Of a DNA stretch of 64,000 nucleotides, positions 1 to 7,870 are shown in pieces. The stretch comes from JAFGHJ01 sp964534175 (lineage in GTDB: Bacteria; Hydrothermota; UBA3072): NCBI GenBank assembly GCA_964534175.1, contig CAZHNS010000005.1:44928-108927 (forward strand), written 5' to 3'. Position 1 is the stretch's first letter. The number at the start of each line of letters is the position of its first letter. The notes under the pieces were generated by a model that saw only the letters and a program-made list of their open reading frames with translations, was not told the origin of the DNA and did no database searches. Position numbers and translations under genes: made by a program.

Positions 1-2
1 CC

Positions 3-1691
3 GGAATGATGAGTCTCGTAGAAATGACCACTGCGATGCCCAAGGCAGGTGCGGATTGCTATGGCGTTATCCGTAGTATGGGTCCGGGGATCGGTACGGT
101 TTCCGGACTCTTGAGCTGGTTCTCGCTTGCGATGAAAAGCGCTTTTGCTCTCATAGGTCTTTCTCTGTTAGCAGTAACTTTCGTGAATATAAATATATAC
201 GTAATTGCAATAGCTGGTTGTTTAATATTTCTAATAATTAACCTGGTAGGGGTAAAAGAAGCAGGGGTGTTACAGCTAATTCTTGCTGGAATTTTATTTT
301 TTATAATGGCGTTTTATATAATAAGGGGAGTGCCATATGTAGAAATACAGCGTTTTGAACCTTTTGCCGCGAAGGGCCTAGTACCCGTATTCTCTGTTGC
401 CGGTTATGTCTTCATTTCTTACGCGGGTCTGTTAAAGCTGGCAAGCATGGCTGAAGAAGTAAGGAATCCTTCTAAAAATATCCCGCTCGGAATGCTTATT
501 ACCCTTTCGGTTGTAACAATTTTTTACTTCATGGTGATATTCGTCACGGTGGGAGTTCTCGACGGAAAGGCTTTAGCCGGTTCGCTCACGCCCATATCGG
601 ATGGAGCTAACGCGTTTCTGAAACTACCCGGGAAGATACTTGTCACGGTTGCCGCCCTTATGGCGTTTCTCACCACGGCAAATGCGGGAATTATGACATC
701 GGCGCGTTCGATTATACCTTTAAGCAGGGATAAATTATTCCCCGAAATTTTTTCCAAAATACACTCTCGTTTCGGTACTCCGCACTATGCTTTATTCTTA
801 ACGGGAGCTTTCATTATAATATCATTTTTTCTACGTTTGGAAGTTCTCGTTGAGGCTGCTTCCATCGTTCTTATACTTACAAACGTTCTCTCCTGTTTGG
901 CTGTAATTATTCTCCGTGAGAGCGGTGTACAAAATTACCGTCCCACCTTCCGTACACCTTTGTATCCATGGCTCCAGATTGCCGGTATTGTCGCTTTCGG
1001 GTTTATTTTACTGGAAATGGGCGGAGAAGCCTACATTATTACCATAATATTATCTTTGGCCGGATTCTGCGCATATTGGTTTTACGGCAGAAAAAGAGTG
1101 CAGAGCGAATCTGCGATGCTTCATTTGATACAGCGTATTACTGCCCGAGAACTGGTTACGGGAACCCTGGAGCATGAACTGCGGGAACTCTCTCTGGAGC
1201 GCGATGAGGTTACTCTTGACCGTTTTGATAAAATTGTGGAAAAATGTCCGGTCCTTGATGTAAAAGGAAAGATGGAACTGGGTGAGTTCTTTAGAAAGGC
1301 AGGGGATGAACTTTCGGAATCGGTTAGGGCTGATTCGGAAAGTATATATAGAGCTCTTATAGAAAAGGAAAAAGAAAGTAGTACGGCAATAACTCCCGAC
1401 CTTGCGATTCCGCATATCATTATTGAAGGCGAACATGAATTCGAGATATTACTTGCAAGGTCGAAGGAAGGTATAGAGTTCTCCGAATCCGCACCGAAGG
1501 TACATGCCATATTCGTTCTTCTGGGGACCCGGGACGAACGTAATTTTCACCTTTATGCTCTTTCAGCCATAGCTCAAGTGGCGGGGGACCCTGAATTTAT
1601 ACAGCGCTGGATAAAAGCCCGTAATGAACAGAGACTTCGTGATGTCGTTATACTAGGAAAGAGACTTCGCCCTTGGGGAAGCAAGAAATGA
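3..1691 (+). CDS. APC-family amino acid permease fused to a PTS EIIA-like domain (5' end outside window)
   Basis: The frame is open to the left edge, so the N-terminus is missing. Comparison with the paralogue at 29751-31595, where the aligned segment QAELVSAMPKAGG starts near residue 61, suggests about 60 residues are lost. Roughly the first 370 visible residues are hydrophobic helices of an amino acid/polyamine permease. A charged linker follows, then a C-terminal EIIA-type-2-like domain with AIPH (His about 470 counting from the ATG at 6), GIEFSE and NFHLYALSAIAQ. In true EIIA proteins the IPH histidine is phosphorylated. No ptsI or ptsH lies in the window, so control by phosphorylation is an inference. 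The substrate is unknown; permease family is confident. Confidence 0.85.
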   Translation, partial: GMMSLVEMTTAMPKAGADCYGVIRSMGPGIGTVSGLLSWFSLAMKSAFALIGLSLLAVTFVNINIYVIAIAGCLIFLIINLVGVKEAGVLQLILAGILFFIMAFYIIRGVPYVEIQRFEPFAAKGLVPVFSVAGYVFISYAGLLKLASMAEEVRNPSKNIPLGMLITLSVVTIFYFMVIFVTVGVLDGKALAGSLTPISDGANAFLKLPGKILVTVAALMAFLTTANAGIMTSARSIIPLSRDKLFPEIFSKIHSRFGTPHYALFLTGAFIIISFFLRLEVLVEAASIVLILTNVLSCLAVIILRESGVQNYRPTFRTPLYPWLQIAGIVAFGFILLEMGGEAYIITIILSLAGFCAYWFYGRKRVQSESAMLHLIQRITARELVTGTLEHELRELSLERDEVTLDRFDKIVEKCPVLDVKGKMELGEFFRKAGDELSESVRADSESIYRALIEKEKESSTAITPDLAIPHIIIEGEHEFEILLARSKEGIEFSESAPKVHAIFVLLGTRDERNFHLYALSAIAQVAGDPEFIQRWIKARNEQRLRDVVILGKRLRPWGSKK

Positions 1692-1737
1692 GTTAAAAAG
1701 CAGAAATTTTTATTAGTCCAAAGTCCAAGGCCTTTTC

Positions 1738-1818
1738 TTGTTGGATTGTTGGGTGTTTGACAGTTAGGCGGTTTTAAGTAAGTCCCATCCAACTAACCCA
1801 CAATCCAACGAGCCAACA
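1738..1818. repeat. Inverted pair of degenerate 8-bp repeat arrays
   Basis: Left arm 1738-1769 has four 8-bp units (TTGTTGGA, TTGTTGGG, TGTTTGAC, AGTTAGGC). Right arm 1787-1818 has four units of complementary character (ATCCAACT, AACCCACA, ATCCAACG, AGCCAACA). The arms can pair imperfectly into a hairpin just after the permease gene. The rest of the 298-bp spacer is AT-rich and holds only the promoter at 1910-1938. Confidence 0.7.
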
Positions 1819-1909
1819 AAACAGAAACAATAAATCAAAAAACCAACAGTATTATAGTGTTTTTCTATAATTCGTATTATTATATCAATAATGGTAATGA
1901 TTTTTTATC

Positions 1910-1956
1910 TTGACATTATATTTTATTTTACTTATACTAAAAACGATTGTCGTTTT
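1910..1956 (+). promoter_or_regulatory. Sigma-70-type promoter with dyad at the start site
   Basis: TTGACA at 1910-1915, a 17-bp spacer and TATACT at 1933-1938. Directly downstream lies a perfect 7-bp dyad, AAAACGA (1940-1946), TTG, TCGTTTT (1950-1956), placed where transcription would start, so it could be an operator. It drives the secreted protein starting at 1990, which has a strong GGAGG ribosome binding site. Confidence 0.75.
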
Positions 1957-1989
1957 AAGTTAAATTCATAAGGAAAAAAGGAGGTAAGT

Positions 1990-3186
1990 ATGAAAAAACT
2001 TAGTTTTGTACTGTTGGTGTCATTGTTTGTCAGTATTGTTACCTATGGGCAAACTTATTGGTACGGGTGCAATCCAGGCTGTATACGTACCGATGGAGAT
2101 TATAATAAAGTTGGTATTGGAAAGTGTCCTACTTATAACTTAGATGTTAACGGTGTAATAAGAACAACAAATTTTAGGATGACAGATGGTGCAGTGAAAG
2201 ATTATGTTTTAACTTGTAATGGTAGTGGTGGCGCGGCATCCTGGAAACCAATTCCCGGAGGTGGAGGGGGTGGTTCATGTTTATGGCACGAAGGTTCGGG
2301 ATCCAGCATTTATTATAATGACGGAAGCGTTGGTATTGGAATAAGCAGTCCGAGTGCTCCTCTAGATATCGCTAATCTTGGGAGCGATGATGATGTACCT
2401 ATACTAGAAATAGCAGAATCGGATGCTCCTCCGCTCTACAATTTTGTATTTAAGGGAGATTTTGCGGGTACGGGAGAAACAGGTAATTTACTAAGGTTAG
2501 AAACTTATTGGGGTTATAATGCTATGACCTGGAGAGGAGATGGCAATGTCGGCATCGGGACAACGAATCCGTTGTCAAAATTGAGTGTTGGTGGACAGGG
2601 GTCTAGTGAATATGCTATTTATGGTTGGAGTGGCTTGAATGGAATCTGGGGGGGAGGCCAATACCGTGGTGTTTATGGTTATTCTACTGGTAGTACAGGT
2701 TATGGGGTTTACGGTTATGCTCCTGGTAGTACAGGTGTTTATGGTGAGGGTGTTATGGGCGTTTACAGTAAGGGTTATGCTTATGACTTTTATGCTGCAA
2801 GTCCATCTGGAAGGAGTTATTTTGCCGGCAGTGTCGGCATCGGGACAACTAATATAGGTGATTACAAACTTGCAGTTAACGGTCATATACTAGCGAAGGA
2901 AATAAGAGTTGAAACAGGCTGGTCTGATTTTGTCTTCGCGGACAATTATCAATTAATGCCCCTTGATAAACTCGAAAAACATATAAGGGAAGAAAGAAGC
3001 CTCCCGGGTATTCCTAAAGAAAAAGAAGTGGTAAAAGAAGGTGTAGCTCTTGGTGAAATGCAGGCAAAACTTTTAGAGAAGATCGAAGAATTGACTCTAT
3101 ATGTGATTGAGTTAAAGAAGGAAAATGAAGAGCTAAAGAAAACTAATAGAAATTTAGAAAAACGGATATCTAAATTGGAAAAGTGA
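1990..3186 (+). CDS. Secreted tail-fibre-like repeat protein with C-terminal coiled coil
   Basis: Signal peptide at about residues 1-20 (hydrophobic core, then YGQ). The body carries repeated VGIGTTNP...LAVNG-type units near residues 37, 111, 187 and 283, plus a glycine/tyrosine stretch (GVYGYSTGSTG, GVYGYAPGSTG) around 215-260, as in phage tail-fibre and Bacteroidota cell-surface proteins. The C-terminus has a conserved-looking block (DNYQLMPLDKLEKHI, SLPGIPKEKEV, LGEMQAKLLEKIEEL) leading into a leucine-heptad coiled coil at about 357-398, likely a trimerisation element. I do not see the Ser-Lys core of an S74 autoprotease. The start is fixed by AAAAAAGGAGGTAAGT before the ATG. Function is probably surface or extracellular; substrate unknown. 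The next gene follows in 45 bp. Confidence 0.7.
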   Translation: MKKLSFVLLVSLFVSIVTYGQTYWYGCNPGCIRTDGDYNKVGIGKCPTYNLDVNGVIRTTNFRMTDGAVKDYVLTCNGSGGAASWKPIPGGGGGGSCLWHEGSGSSIYYNDGSVGIGISSPSAPLDIANLGSDDDVPILEIAESDAPPLYNFVFKGDFAGTGETGNLLRLETYWGYNAMTWRGDGNVGIGTTNPLSKLSVGGQGSSEYAIYGWSGLNGIWGGGQYRGVYGYSTGSTGYGVYGYAPGSTGVYGEGVMGVYSKGYAYDFYAASPSGRSYFAGSVGIGTTNIGDYKLAVNGHILAKEIRVETGWSDFVFADNYQLMPLDKLEKHIREERSLPGIPKEKEVVKEGVALGEMQAKLLEKIEELTLYVIELKKENEELKKTNRNLEKRISKLEK

Positions 3187-3231
3187 AATAGATGTACAAC
3201 AACGAGTATATTAGAAAAAAATGGAGGTAAA

Positions 3232-4557
3232 ATGAATAAGTGCTTAGATGTAATCATTCTCATCATTACTTTTTCACTATTATTTACACCTATAAAATCT
3301 TTAGCGACAATTACTTCTCTTGGAAACAATGAATATAGAGTGGTCTTAAGTTCTGACACATCGTCTGGCTCTAAACCATCCGCCTCAGAGATATGGATAA
3401 ATGAATATCAAGGTTCTGTAGAATACTACAGTTATTGGGATGAAGAAGATCAAGAAATCAAATATGATTACGATGATTGGTCTGAGGTACTTGTTGGAAG
3501 AGATGATAATTTTCAGCCTGAAAGACTATCGGAGATATTCAGAGGATGGTTAGAATATATTAGTAATGATTTTGATGTTCCACCGTCGGCGACAATTACG
3601 TCTGTTTGCGTTTCTATAAACGTTTCTTTTCTTGCCGACGATCATATTTCATTGAAAATCGTATCTTTCCCCCAGGGAAATGAACTGGGTCCGCATATGT
3701 GGTACGCTCAAGATATATGGGATTCAGTAGGTAATGGAAATACCTATTTCGATGGTGATTTAAATAATGAAGGAACTATAGAGATAGAATTAGCTGGTGC
3801 AGAAAATGATTTGCAATCAATAATAGATGATGAAAATCAAGATTGGTTTGCTGTAGGTTTCAAGTCAAATTGGGAACATCATAATGGATATATGTTTGAA
3901 ATCATATCCCATTCTTTAGTAATTTACTATACAGAGGCAGAAGACCTTATTTTGCGAGGTATTACTGTAGGTATAGATGAGACAGAGGAATATAAAGCCT
4001 CTAATTCAATCACAGCAGCAGGTGAAGGTAGTTTTTTCGGTATTTTAGGGAACGGTTTAGACGGCGGCAAAGTTACTATGGAAGCGGGAAATTTTATTTC
4101 ATTGCTGCCAGGTTTTGAAGCGCAGGAGGGTTGTTCTCTTCATTCATATATCGATCTTTCATTTAAAACAAATTCCTCAAAGGCATTAACTGGAAGTCTC
4201 CCATCGGATACAACCGAAAAGGGCACTATTCTGACTTCCGCCGAAACCGAGAAAAAAGAAATAAAGGAAGTAATCCCAAAAGTATTCAACTGCGCACAGA
4301 ACTATCCCAACCCCTTCGGGGGAAGCACCACCATCAAATACGGCTTACCGGAAGCTTCAAAAGTGAACCTCGAAATTTACAACTTAGCAGGGCAGAAGAT
4401 ACGAACACTGGTTAGCGGACAAGAATCTGCAGGATTTAAACGGGTAAGTTGGGACGGCAAAAACAGCGCAGGTACGCAAGTACCCCAGGGCGTATATTTC
4501 TACGTTTTTAGGGCAGGAGATTATACAAAACATCACAAAATGATATTACTTAAGTGA
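3232..4557 (+). CDS. Secreted protein with type IX secretion C-terminal sorting domain
   Basis: An N-terminal hydrophobic signal (about residues 7-25) is followed by a beta-rich region of no recognisable family. A segment near residues 245-305 (GEGSFFGILGNG, FISLLPGFEAQEG) resembles repeats common in FCB-group cell-surface proteins. The last about 85 residues form a type A T9SS sorting domain of the FlgD-Ig-like kind: NYPNPFGGSTTIKY, VNLEIYNLAGQKIRTLV, VSWDGKNSAGTQVPQGVYFY, ending HHKMILLK. By family precedent this domain directs export across the outer membrane and is cleaved. GGAGG precedes the ATG; cotranscription with the upstream gene is likely. No catalytic domain is visible. Confidence 0.8.
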   Translation: MNKCLDVIILIITFSLLFTPIKSLATITSLGNNEYRVVLSSDTSSGSKPSASEIWINEYQGSVEYYSYWDEEDQEIKYDYDDWSEVLVGRDDNFQPERLSEIFRGWLEYISNDFDVPPSATITSVCVSINVSFLADDHISLKIVSFPQGNELGPHMWYAQDIWDSVGNGNTYFDGDLNNEGTIEIELAGAENDLQSIIDDENQDWFAVGFKSNWEHHNGYMFEIISHSLVIYYTEAEDLILRGITVGIDETEEYKASNSITAAGEGSFFGILGNGLDGGKVTMEAGNFISLLPGFEAQEGCSLHSYIDLSFKTNSSKALTGSLPSDTTEKGTILTSAETEKKEIKEVIPKVFNCAQNYPNPFGGSTTIKYGLPEASKVNLEIYNLAGQKIRTLVSGQESAGFKRVSWDGKNSAGTQVPQGVYFYVFRAGDYTKHHKMILLK

Positions 4558-4560
4558 AAA

Positions 4561-4595
4561 GAGTCAGGAGTCGTGAGTCGCGAGTCCTGAGTTAA
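4561..4595. repeat. Degenerate 7-bp tandem array (GAGTCNN)
   Basis: Five consecutive heptamers: GAGTCAG, GAGTCGT, GAGTCGC, GAGTCCT, GAGTTAA. The array begins three bases after the stop codon of the T9SS cargo gene. Confidence 0.75.
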
Positions 4596-4627
4596 AAACG
4601 AAAAACAGAAGGTAGTTAGTGATTAAA

Positions 4628-4676
4628 AAATCGGCTCCGGGTCCCTCTTTAGGATTCTGAGCCGATTTACTTTTAT
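4628..4676 (+). terminator. Rho-independent-like terminator
   Basis: AAATCGGCTC (4628-4637) pairs with GAGCCGATTT (4659-4668). The 21-nt interior can extend the stem with G-U pairs, and a T-rich stretch follows. It probably ends the transcript of the two secreted proteins and could act on both strands. Confidence 0.75.
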
Positions 4677-4698
4677 AAAAACTATTTGTGATTTTTCT

Positions 4699-4740
4699 GT
4701 CGTCAGCCGTCGGCAGTTAGCTGTGAGCCTTAAGCTACTC
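4699..4740. repeat. Degenerate 7-bp array of GCNNNNN units
   Basis: Six heptamers: GTCGTCA, GCCGTCG, GCAGTTA, GCTGTGA, GCCTTAA, GCTACTC. It is related to the large inverted array at 42475-42577 and ends nine bases from the stop codon of the T9SS remnant. Confidence 0.65.
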
Positions 4741-4748
4741 CCTGCTAA

Positions 4749-4928
4749 CTATCTGAGCATAATGATTTTCTTTTGTGTGTTTTTATCGTCTATCGTAAGG
4801 ACGCCGAAATAAAAGCCGGAGCTTAAATCCTCACCGGAGTCAGCTTTACCATCCCATGATAATGTAATCCGAGAAGAGGTAGTATTACCCACAGGAATTT
4901 CTTTGACGACAATATTTGCCGCTTGCAT
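4749..4928 (-). pseudogene. Remnant: 3' end of a T9SS-sorted secreted protein gene
   Basis: Read on the minus strand, bases 4928 to 4749 encode a short peptide ending in a T9SS sorting domain: ANIVVKEIPVG, RITLSWDGKADSGEDLSS, GFYFGVLTIDD, then KKIIMLR and stop. This parallels the SWDGK...GVYFY...KMILLK end of the protein at 3232-4557. Going upstream, the frame hits a stop within four codons of the ATG at 4928 and the homology ends at about 4910, so the gene body is missing. The truncated membrane-protein frame on the plus strand starts at the same point, marking a rearrangement junction. It is unlikely to be functional. Confidence 0.7.
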
Positions 4929-5304
4929 AGGTATCCACTACTTTGTTCAAATTAGTTCGGTCAGACTAAGTATTGCCAAAGGGCAGATTGCCGGACTGGA
5001 ACAATTTATCCAATCTAACCCGACATCTGGCATTGCCGGAATAAATCTGGTTGGGTGGACATTGTTTTTCGCTTTATCCTGTCTCTTCATTGCCCCTATA
5101 TTTGTAGGGAGCCGGTTGAATAAGGTGATTAAATATGCTTTTATATCTAACGGGATCATTTGCATCCTGGGCGGAATAGGTTTTGTATTTGATAACATTG
5201 CCTTAATTTTTCTGACTCTGAATTTGGGGATGGGAGCGGCGACTTTGACTGCAACAATTGCTTTGCTTATATTTTTTAGACGACTCCAGAAACAATCTGC
5301 CTGA
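4903..5304 (+). pseudogene. 5'-truncated membrane protein
   Basis: An open frame of 133 codons with four hydrophobic segments. The only possible start near the beginning is a TTG at 4903 with no ribosome binding site and no upstream promoter. The first 6-9 codons lie within the minus-strand T9SS remnant. Residues FAACIGIHYFVQISSVRL look like the middle of a helix-loop of an integral membrane protein rather than a natural N-terminus. I infer that the 5' part was lost in the event that removed the 5' part of its divergent neighbour. A short hairpin (CTGCC, TGAA, GGCAG) overlaps the stop codon. Family not recognised. Confidence 0.55.
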
Positions 5305-5310
5305 AGGCAG

Positions 5311-5380
5311 TTGGGTTTTGGGTCTTCGGTTTTAGGTTTTAGTGAGAAACAACAAATAAATCCTTTGTGTGCTTTGTGGT
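5311..5380. repeat. Degenerate 7/8-bp array followed by a 9-bp pair
   Basis: At 5311-5345 GGGTTTT-like units recur every 7-8 bp. At 5363-5380 two 9-mers follow, CTTTGTGTG and CTTTGTGGT, the complement-orientation form of the CCACAAAG family seen elsewhere in the window. Confidence 0.6.
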
Positions 5381-5391
5381 TTAATCAATAC

Positions 5392-5419
5392 TTGACATTG
5401 AATGTTTCTCCGGTATGTT
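5392..5419 (+). promoter_or_regulatory. Candidate promoter for the methyltransferase gene
   Basis: TTGACA at 5392-5397, a 16-bp spacer and TATGTT at 5414-5419. It sits about 20 bp before the short ORF at 5442. Confidence 0.6.
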
Positions 5420-5441
5420 ATACAAAAATAAAAAGTGATTT

Positions 5442-5498
5442 ATGAAAATTAGAATTACATTATTATTATCTATATTAATAATATTTTTTTATCAATGA
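5442..5498 (+). CDS. Possible 18-residue leader peptide coupled to the next gene
   Basis: ATG at 5442 opens an 18-codon frame, MKIRITLLLSILIIFFYQ, very hydrophobic. Its TGA overlaps the next gene's ATG (ATGA at 5495-5498). The ribosome binding site is weak. The placement between a promoter and a coupled gene resembles a leader peptide, but AT-rich DNA could give this by chance. Confidence 0.35.
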   Translation: MKIRITLLLSILIIFFYQ

Positions 5499-6196
5499 AT
5501 ATGGAAAATACAAACAAACAACTTTCGAAAAGTAAATTAACAATAATGGTATGCGCTCGCTTCATACCAGGTATTTTCGTTCTATCGGCAATGTTTTTAA
5601 TTCCTGCCGGGACGTTCGCGTATTGGGAAGCCTGGGTGTATATGGGTGTCCTATTTATCCCCATGTTTTTTGTTTTTATTTATTTAATCAAAAATGAGCC
5701 TGAACTGCTTGCCCGCAGGATGAAGATGAAAGAAAAAGAAGCGGAGCAAAAACTGATTATAAAACTTTCGTATATCCCATTCCTTGTTGCCTTTCTGCTT
5801 CCTGGCTTTGATAAACGCTTTGGTTGGTCGAATGTGCCGGTAGTAGTGGCGGTCATCGCGGATGTTTTAGTGTTAATTAGCTATGGAATATTTTTTCTGG
5901 TAATTAAAGAAAATCCCTATGCTTCCCGTATTGTAGAAGTCGAAGAAGGACAGACAGTTATTACAAGCGGACCATATACAAAGGTGCGGCACCCCATGTA
6001 TTCAGTGGTCTTAACAATGTATCTCTTCTCGCCGCTGGCATTGGGTTCCTATTGGGCAATAATACCGATGGTATTTATCATACCCCTTATCGTGGCAAGA
6101 ATTTTGAATGAGGAAAAAGTACTTGTGAGAGATTTAGAGGGGTATGAGGAGTATATGCAAGAGACCCGCTACCGCCTGGTCCCCGGTGTCTGGTAG
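5495..6196 (+). CDS. Isoprenylcysteine carboxyl methyltransferase (ICMT)/PEMT-like membrane methyltransferase
   Basis: A 233-residue protein with about five hydrophobic segments. The C-terminal half carries the family signature: SGPYTKVRHPMYSVVL (about 160-175), then RILNEEKVLVRDLEGYEEY and RYRLVPGVW at the end. These form the S-adenosylmethionine-binding core of ICMT/PEMT-type membrane methyltransferases, which methylate lipids or small hydrophobic substrates. Bacterial members are mostly uncharacterised and the substrate cannot be read from the sequence. Its ATG overlaps the stop of a short upstream ORF. The AlkD-like gene follows after 9 bp, so the two are probably cotranscribed. Confidence 0.8.
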   Translation: MNMENTNKQLSKSKLTIMVCARFIPGIFVLSAMFLIPAGTFAYWEAWVYMGVLFIPMFFVFIYLIKNEPELLARRMKMKEKEAEQKLIIKLSYIPFLVAFLLPGFDKRFGWSNVPVVVAVIADVLVLISYGIFFLVIKENPYASRIVEVEEGQTVITSGPYTKVRHPMYSVVLTMYLFSPLALGSYWAIIPMVFIIPLIVARILNEEKVLVRDLEGYEEYMQETRYRLVPGVW

Positions 6197-6205
6197 TTTT
6201 TTACA

Positions 6206-6886
6206 ATGGACGAAGACTATTTCAAAAAGTGTTTAGCTGAGGTTGAGAGAAAAGTAGCCAAAACTCCCAAAACTGCTCCTGCCCATAGAAAACTTTTCAA
6301 AAAGGGATATTCATTTTCGAAACTATCAACGTCCGAGCAATTAAAAATATGGGAATATATCTGGAAAAATTCATCCGGTTTCTGGGCCGGCGGGCACGCT
6401 TTTCTTTTTTTAGAATCTAAAATGAAAGACAGGGAATTTTTGCGTTATTCATGGAAAACGATAAAACACTGGCAAAAAGCGGTGGATAACTGGGGCTCCT
6501 GCGACGGGATGGCAAAAATTTATACAAAAATCTTGGAAGTAATTCCGGATGAAGTGTTACCACAGCTTGAAAAATGGAATAAATCGGTGAATCTCTGGGA
6601 CAGGAGACAATCGGTTGTAAGCCTTCTGTATTTCAGCAGAACTAAAAAAGCAGTACTTCCTTATGATACAATAATCAAATTTATAAACAGATTGCTGGAT
6701 GATAAAGAATATTACGTTCAAAAAGGAGTCGGCTGGGCATTAAAAGAATTATACCAGGTATATCCAAAGAAAACGTTAAAATATCTGGAAAAAAATATTA
6801 AAAATATATCCTCGATAGCTTTTTCTCCCGCGACCGAAAAGTTAAAAAAGAAAGATAAAGAAAAATTAAAGAAAATAAGAAGATAA
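6206..6886 (+). CDS. AlkD-family DNA alkylation repair glycosylase
   Basis: A 226-residue alpha-helical HEAT-like protein. The segment VDNWGSCDGMAK places Trp96 and Asp100 in the W-x3-D arrangement of the catalytic pair of AlkD (W109/D113 in the Bacillus cereus enzyme). A further Trp at 177 in GVGWALKELYQVYP matches the third aromatic of the substrate pocket. Family members excise alkylated bases such as 3-methyladenine and 7-methylguanine without base flipping. The C-terminus is lysine-rich. Length suits the family (about 220-240). No strong ribosome binding site precedes the ATG. It is followed after 3 bp by an unknown membrane protein. Confidence 0.8.
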   Translation: MDEDYFKKCLAEVERKVAKTPKTAPAHRKLFKKGYSFSKLSTSEQLKIWEYIWKNSSGFWAGGHAFLFLESKMKDREFLRYSWKTIKHWQKAVDNWGSCDGMAKIYTKILEVIPDEVLPQLEKWNKSVNLWDRRQSVVSLLYFSRTKKAVLPYDTIIKFINRLLDDKEYYVQKGVGWALKELYQVYPKKTLKYLEKNIKNISSIAFSPATEKLKKKDKEKLKKIRR

Positions 6887-6889
6887 TAC

Positions 6890-7363
6890 ATGAATATTAT
6901 TATAAATACGGCAATTTGGTTCTTGATTGGAGCTTTTTTATTAAATATAATCGTTCTGGCGATTTTTCGTACAGGTTTTGTATATAAAAGCAGAGAAAAA
7001 AACGGAACGTTAAGAAAGAAAATGCCCTTTAAGGGTTTTTTATCCTTGTTAATTATGCTAATACTCATATTGTTATTTTTCTTGGCCTTTGATTATTTTA
7101 CCTTCAGAAATGCGGGGCAGATAAAATATATACGGGTTTTATCGGCGAATTTATTATTGCTGTTGCTCTTGGATTTTTATGACGCTTTTATAATAGATAT
7201 ATTAATACTAACAAAATGGAGACCCGGGTTTCTGAAATTAAACAAGGAAATGACGCCGAATTCGATGAAATTTCATGTTAAGAAGCAATTTACAGCCGGT
7301 TGGATTATGAAACTTCCTTTAGTATTCGTGAGCTCTTCGCTCTTTTACTTTTTATATCAATAA
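6890..7363 (+). CDS. Unknown four-helix membrane protein
   Basis: 157 residues with hydrophobic segments at about 5-27, 50-67, 82-100 and 137-155, and basic loops. The ATG lies three bases after the AlkD-like gene's stop, suggesting cotranscription. I do not recognise the family and see no catalytic motif. Base composition is as AT-rich as its neighbours. Confidence 0.6.
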   Translation: MNIIINTAIWFLIGAFLLNIIVLAIFRTGFVYKSREKNGTLRKKMPFKGFLSLLIMLILILLFFLAFDYFTFRNAGQIKYIRVLSANLLLLLLLDFYDAFIIDILILTKWRPGFLKLNKEMTPNSMKFHVKKQFTAGWIMKLPLVFVSSSLFYFLYQ

Positions 7364-7406
7364 ACATAGCACCTGAAACAATAAGCCGATATTTTAAATA
7401 AACCCC

Positions 7407-7448
7407 TTGACTTTTTCGAAGAGCAGCTTATACTTATAAGAGTATAAT
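7407..7448 (+). promoter_or_regulatory. arsR promoter overlapping a candidate operator
   Basis: TTGACT at 7407-7412, a 16-bp spacer and TATACT at 7429-7434. The -10 box is the left arm of an imperfect palindrome (TATACT TATAAG AGTATA, 7429-7446), the usual place for an autoregulating ArsR repressor to bind. A related TATATAAGT recurs at 7830-7838 before the next gene. Confidence 0.6.
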
Positions 7449-7474
7449 AATTTACTTATATAGGTGATAAAAAA

Positions 7475-7807
7475 ATGAAAGAAGAAGTAAAGAAAATGGC
7501 AAAAGTTTTTAAAGCGTTGGGGGAGCCAACGAGGCTGAAAATAATCAAGATTTTAGCATCGGAAGGCGGATACCTTTGCGTTGGGGCTATCGCGGAAAGG
7601 CTGGGAATTTCTCAGCCCGCGGTTTCTCAGCATTTGAAAATTTTGAAGGAGTCGGGAATTCTCGACTCAAAGAGAATGGGCTTTCATGTACACTACTTCG
7701 TAGATGCCAAAACCCTGAGAAGCTATAAAAAACAGATTGACGAACTCATCGAAAACGCGTTTAAAAAAAGCAAATATCCGAACAATGGAGCTTGCCGATC
7801 TTCCTGA
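7475..7807 (+). CDS. ArsR/SmtB-family transcriptional regulator
   Basis: A 110-residue winged-helix protein: VFKALGEPTRLKIIKIL (about 11-27), recognition helix ISQPAVSQHLKILKESG (about 48-64) and wing SKRMGFHVHYFVD. The metal-site helix reads YLCVGAIAERL, keeping one Cys of the ArsR ELCVCDL motif but not the second; another Cys lies near the C-terminus (ACRSS). Inducer identity is therefore uncertain: a thiol-reactive metal or a non-metal signal. It heads a likely operon with a membrane protein and a Cys-rich small protein, and its promoter carries an inverted repeat suited to autorepression. Confidence 0.85.
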   Translation: MKEEVKKMAKVFKALGEPTRLKIIKILASEGGYLCVGAIAERLGISQPAVSQHLKILKESGILDSKRMGFHVHYFVDAKTLRSYKKQIDELIENAFKKSKYPNNGACRSS

Positions 7808-7870
7808 AGGAGAAAAAATTTTTAAGTTATATATAAGTTTTTAAGCATATACTAAAAAAGGAGGAATGAT

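Noticed and set aside
1990..3186. Prophage tail-fibre gene
   Set aside because: It has a secretory signal peptide, a host-like promoter and no other phage genes nearby; a host surface protein is more likely.
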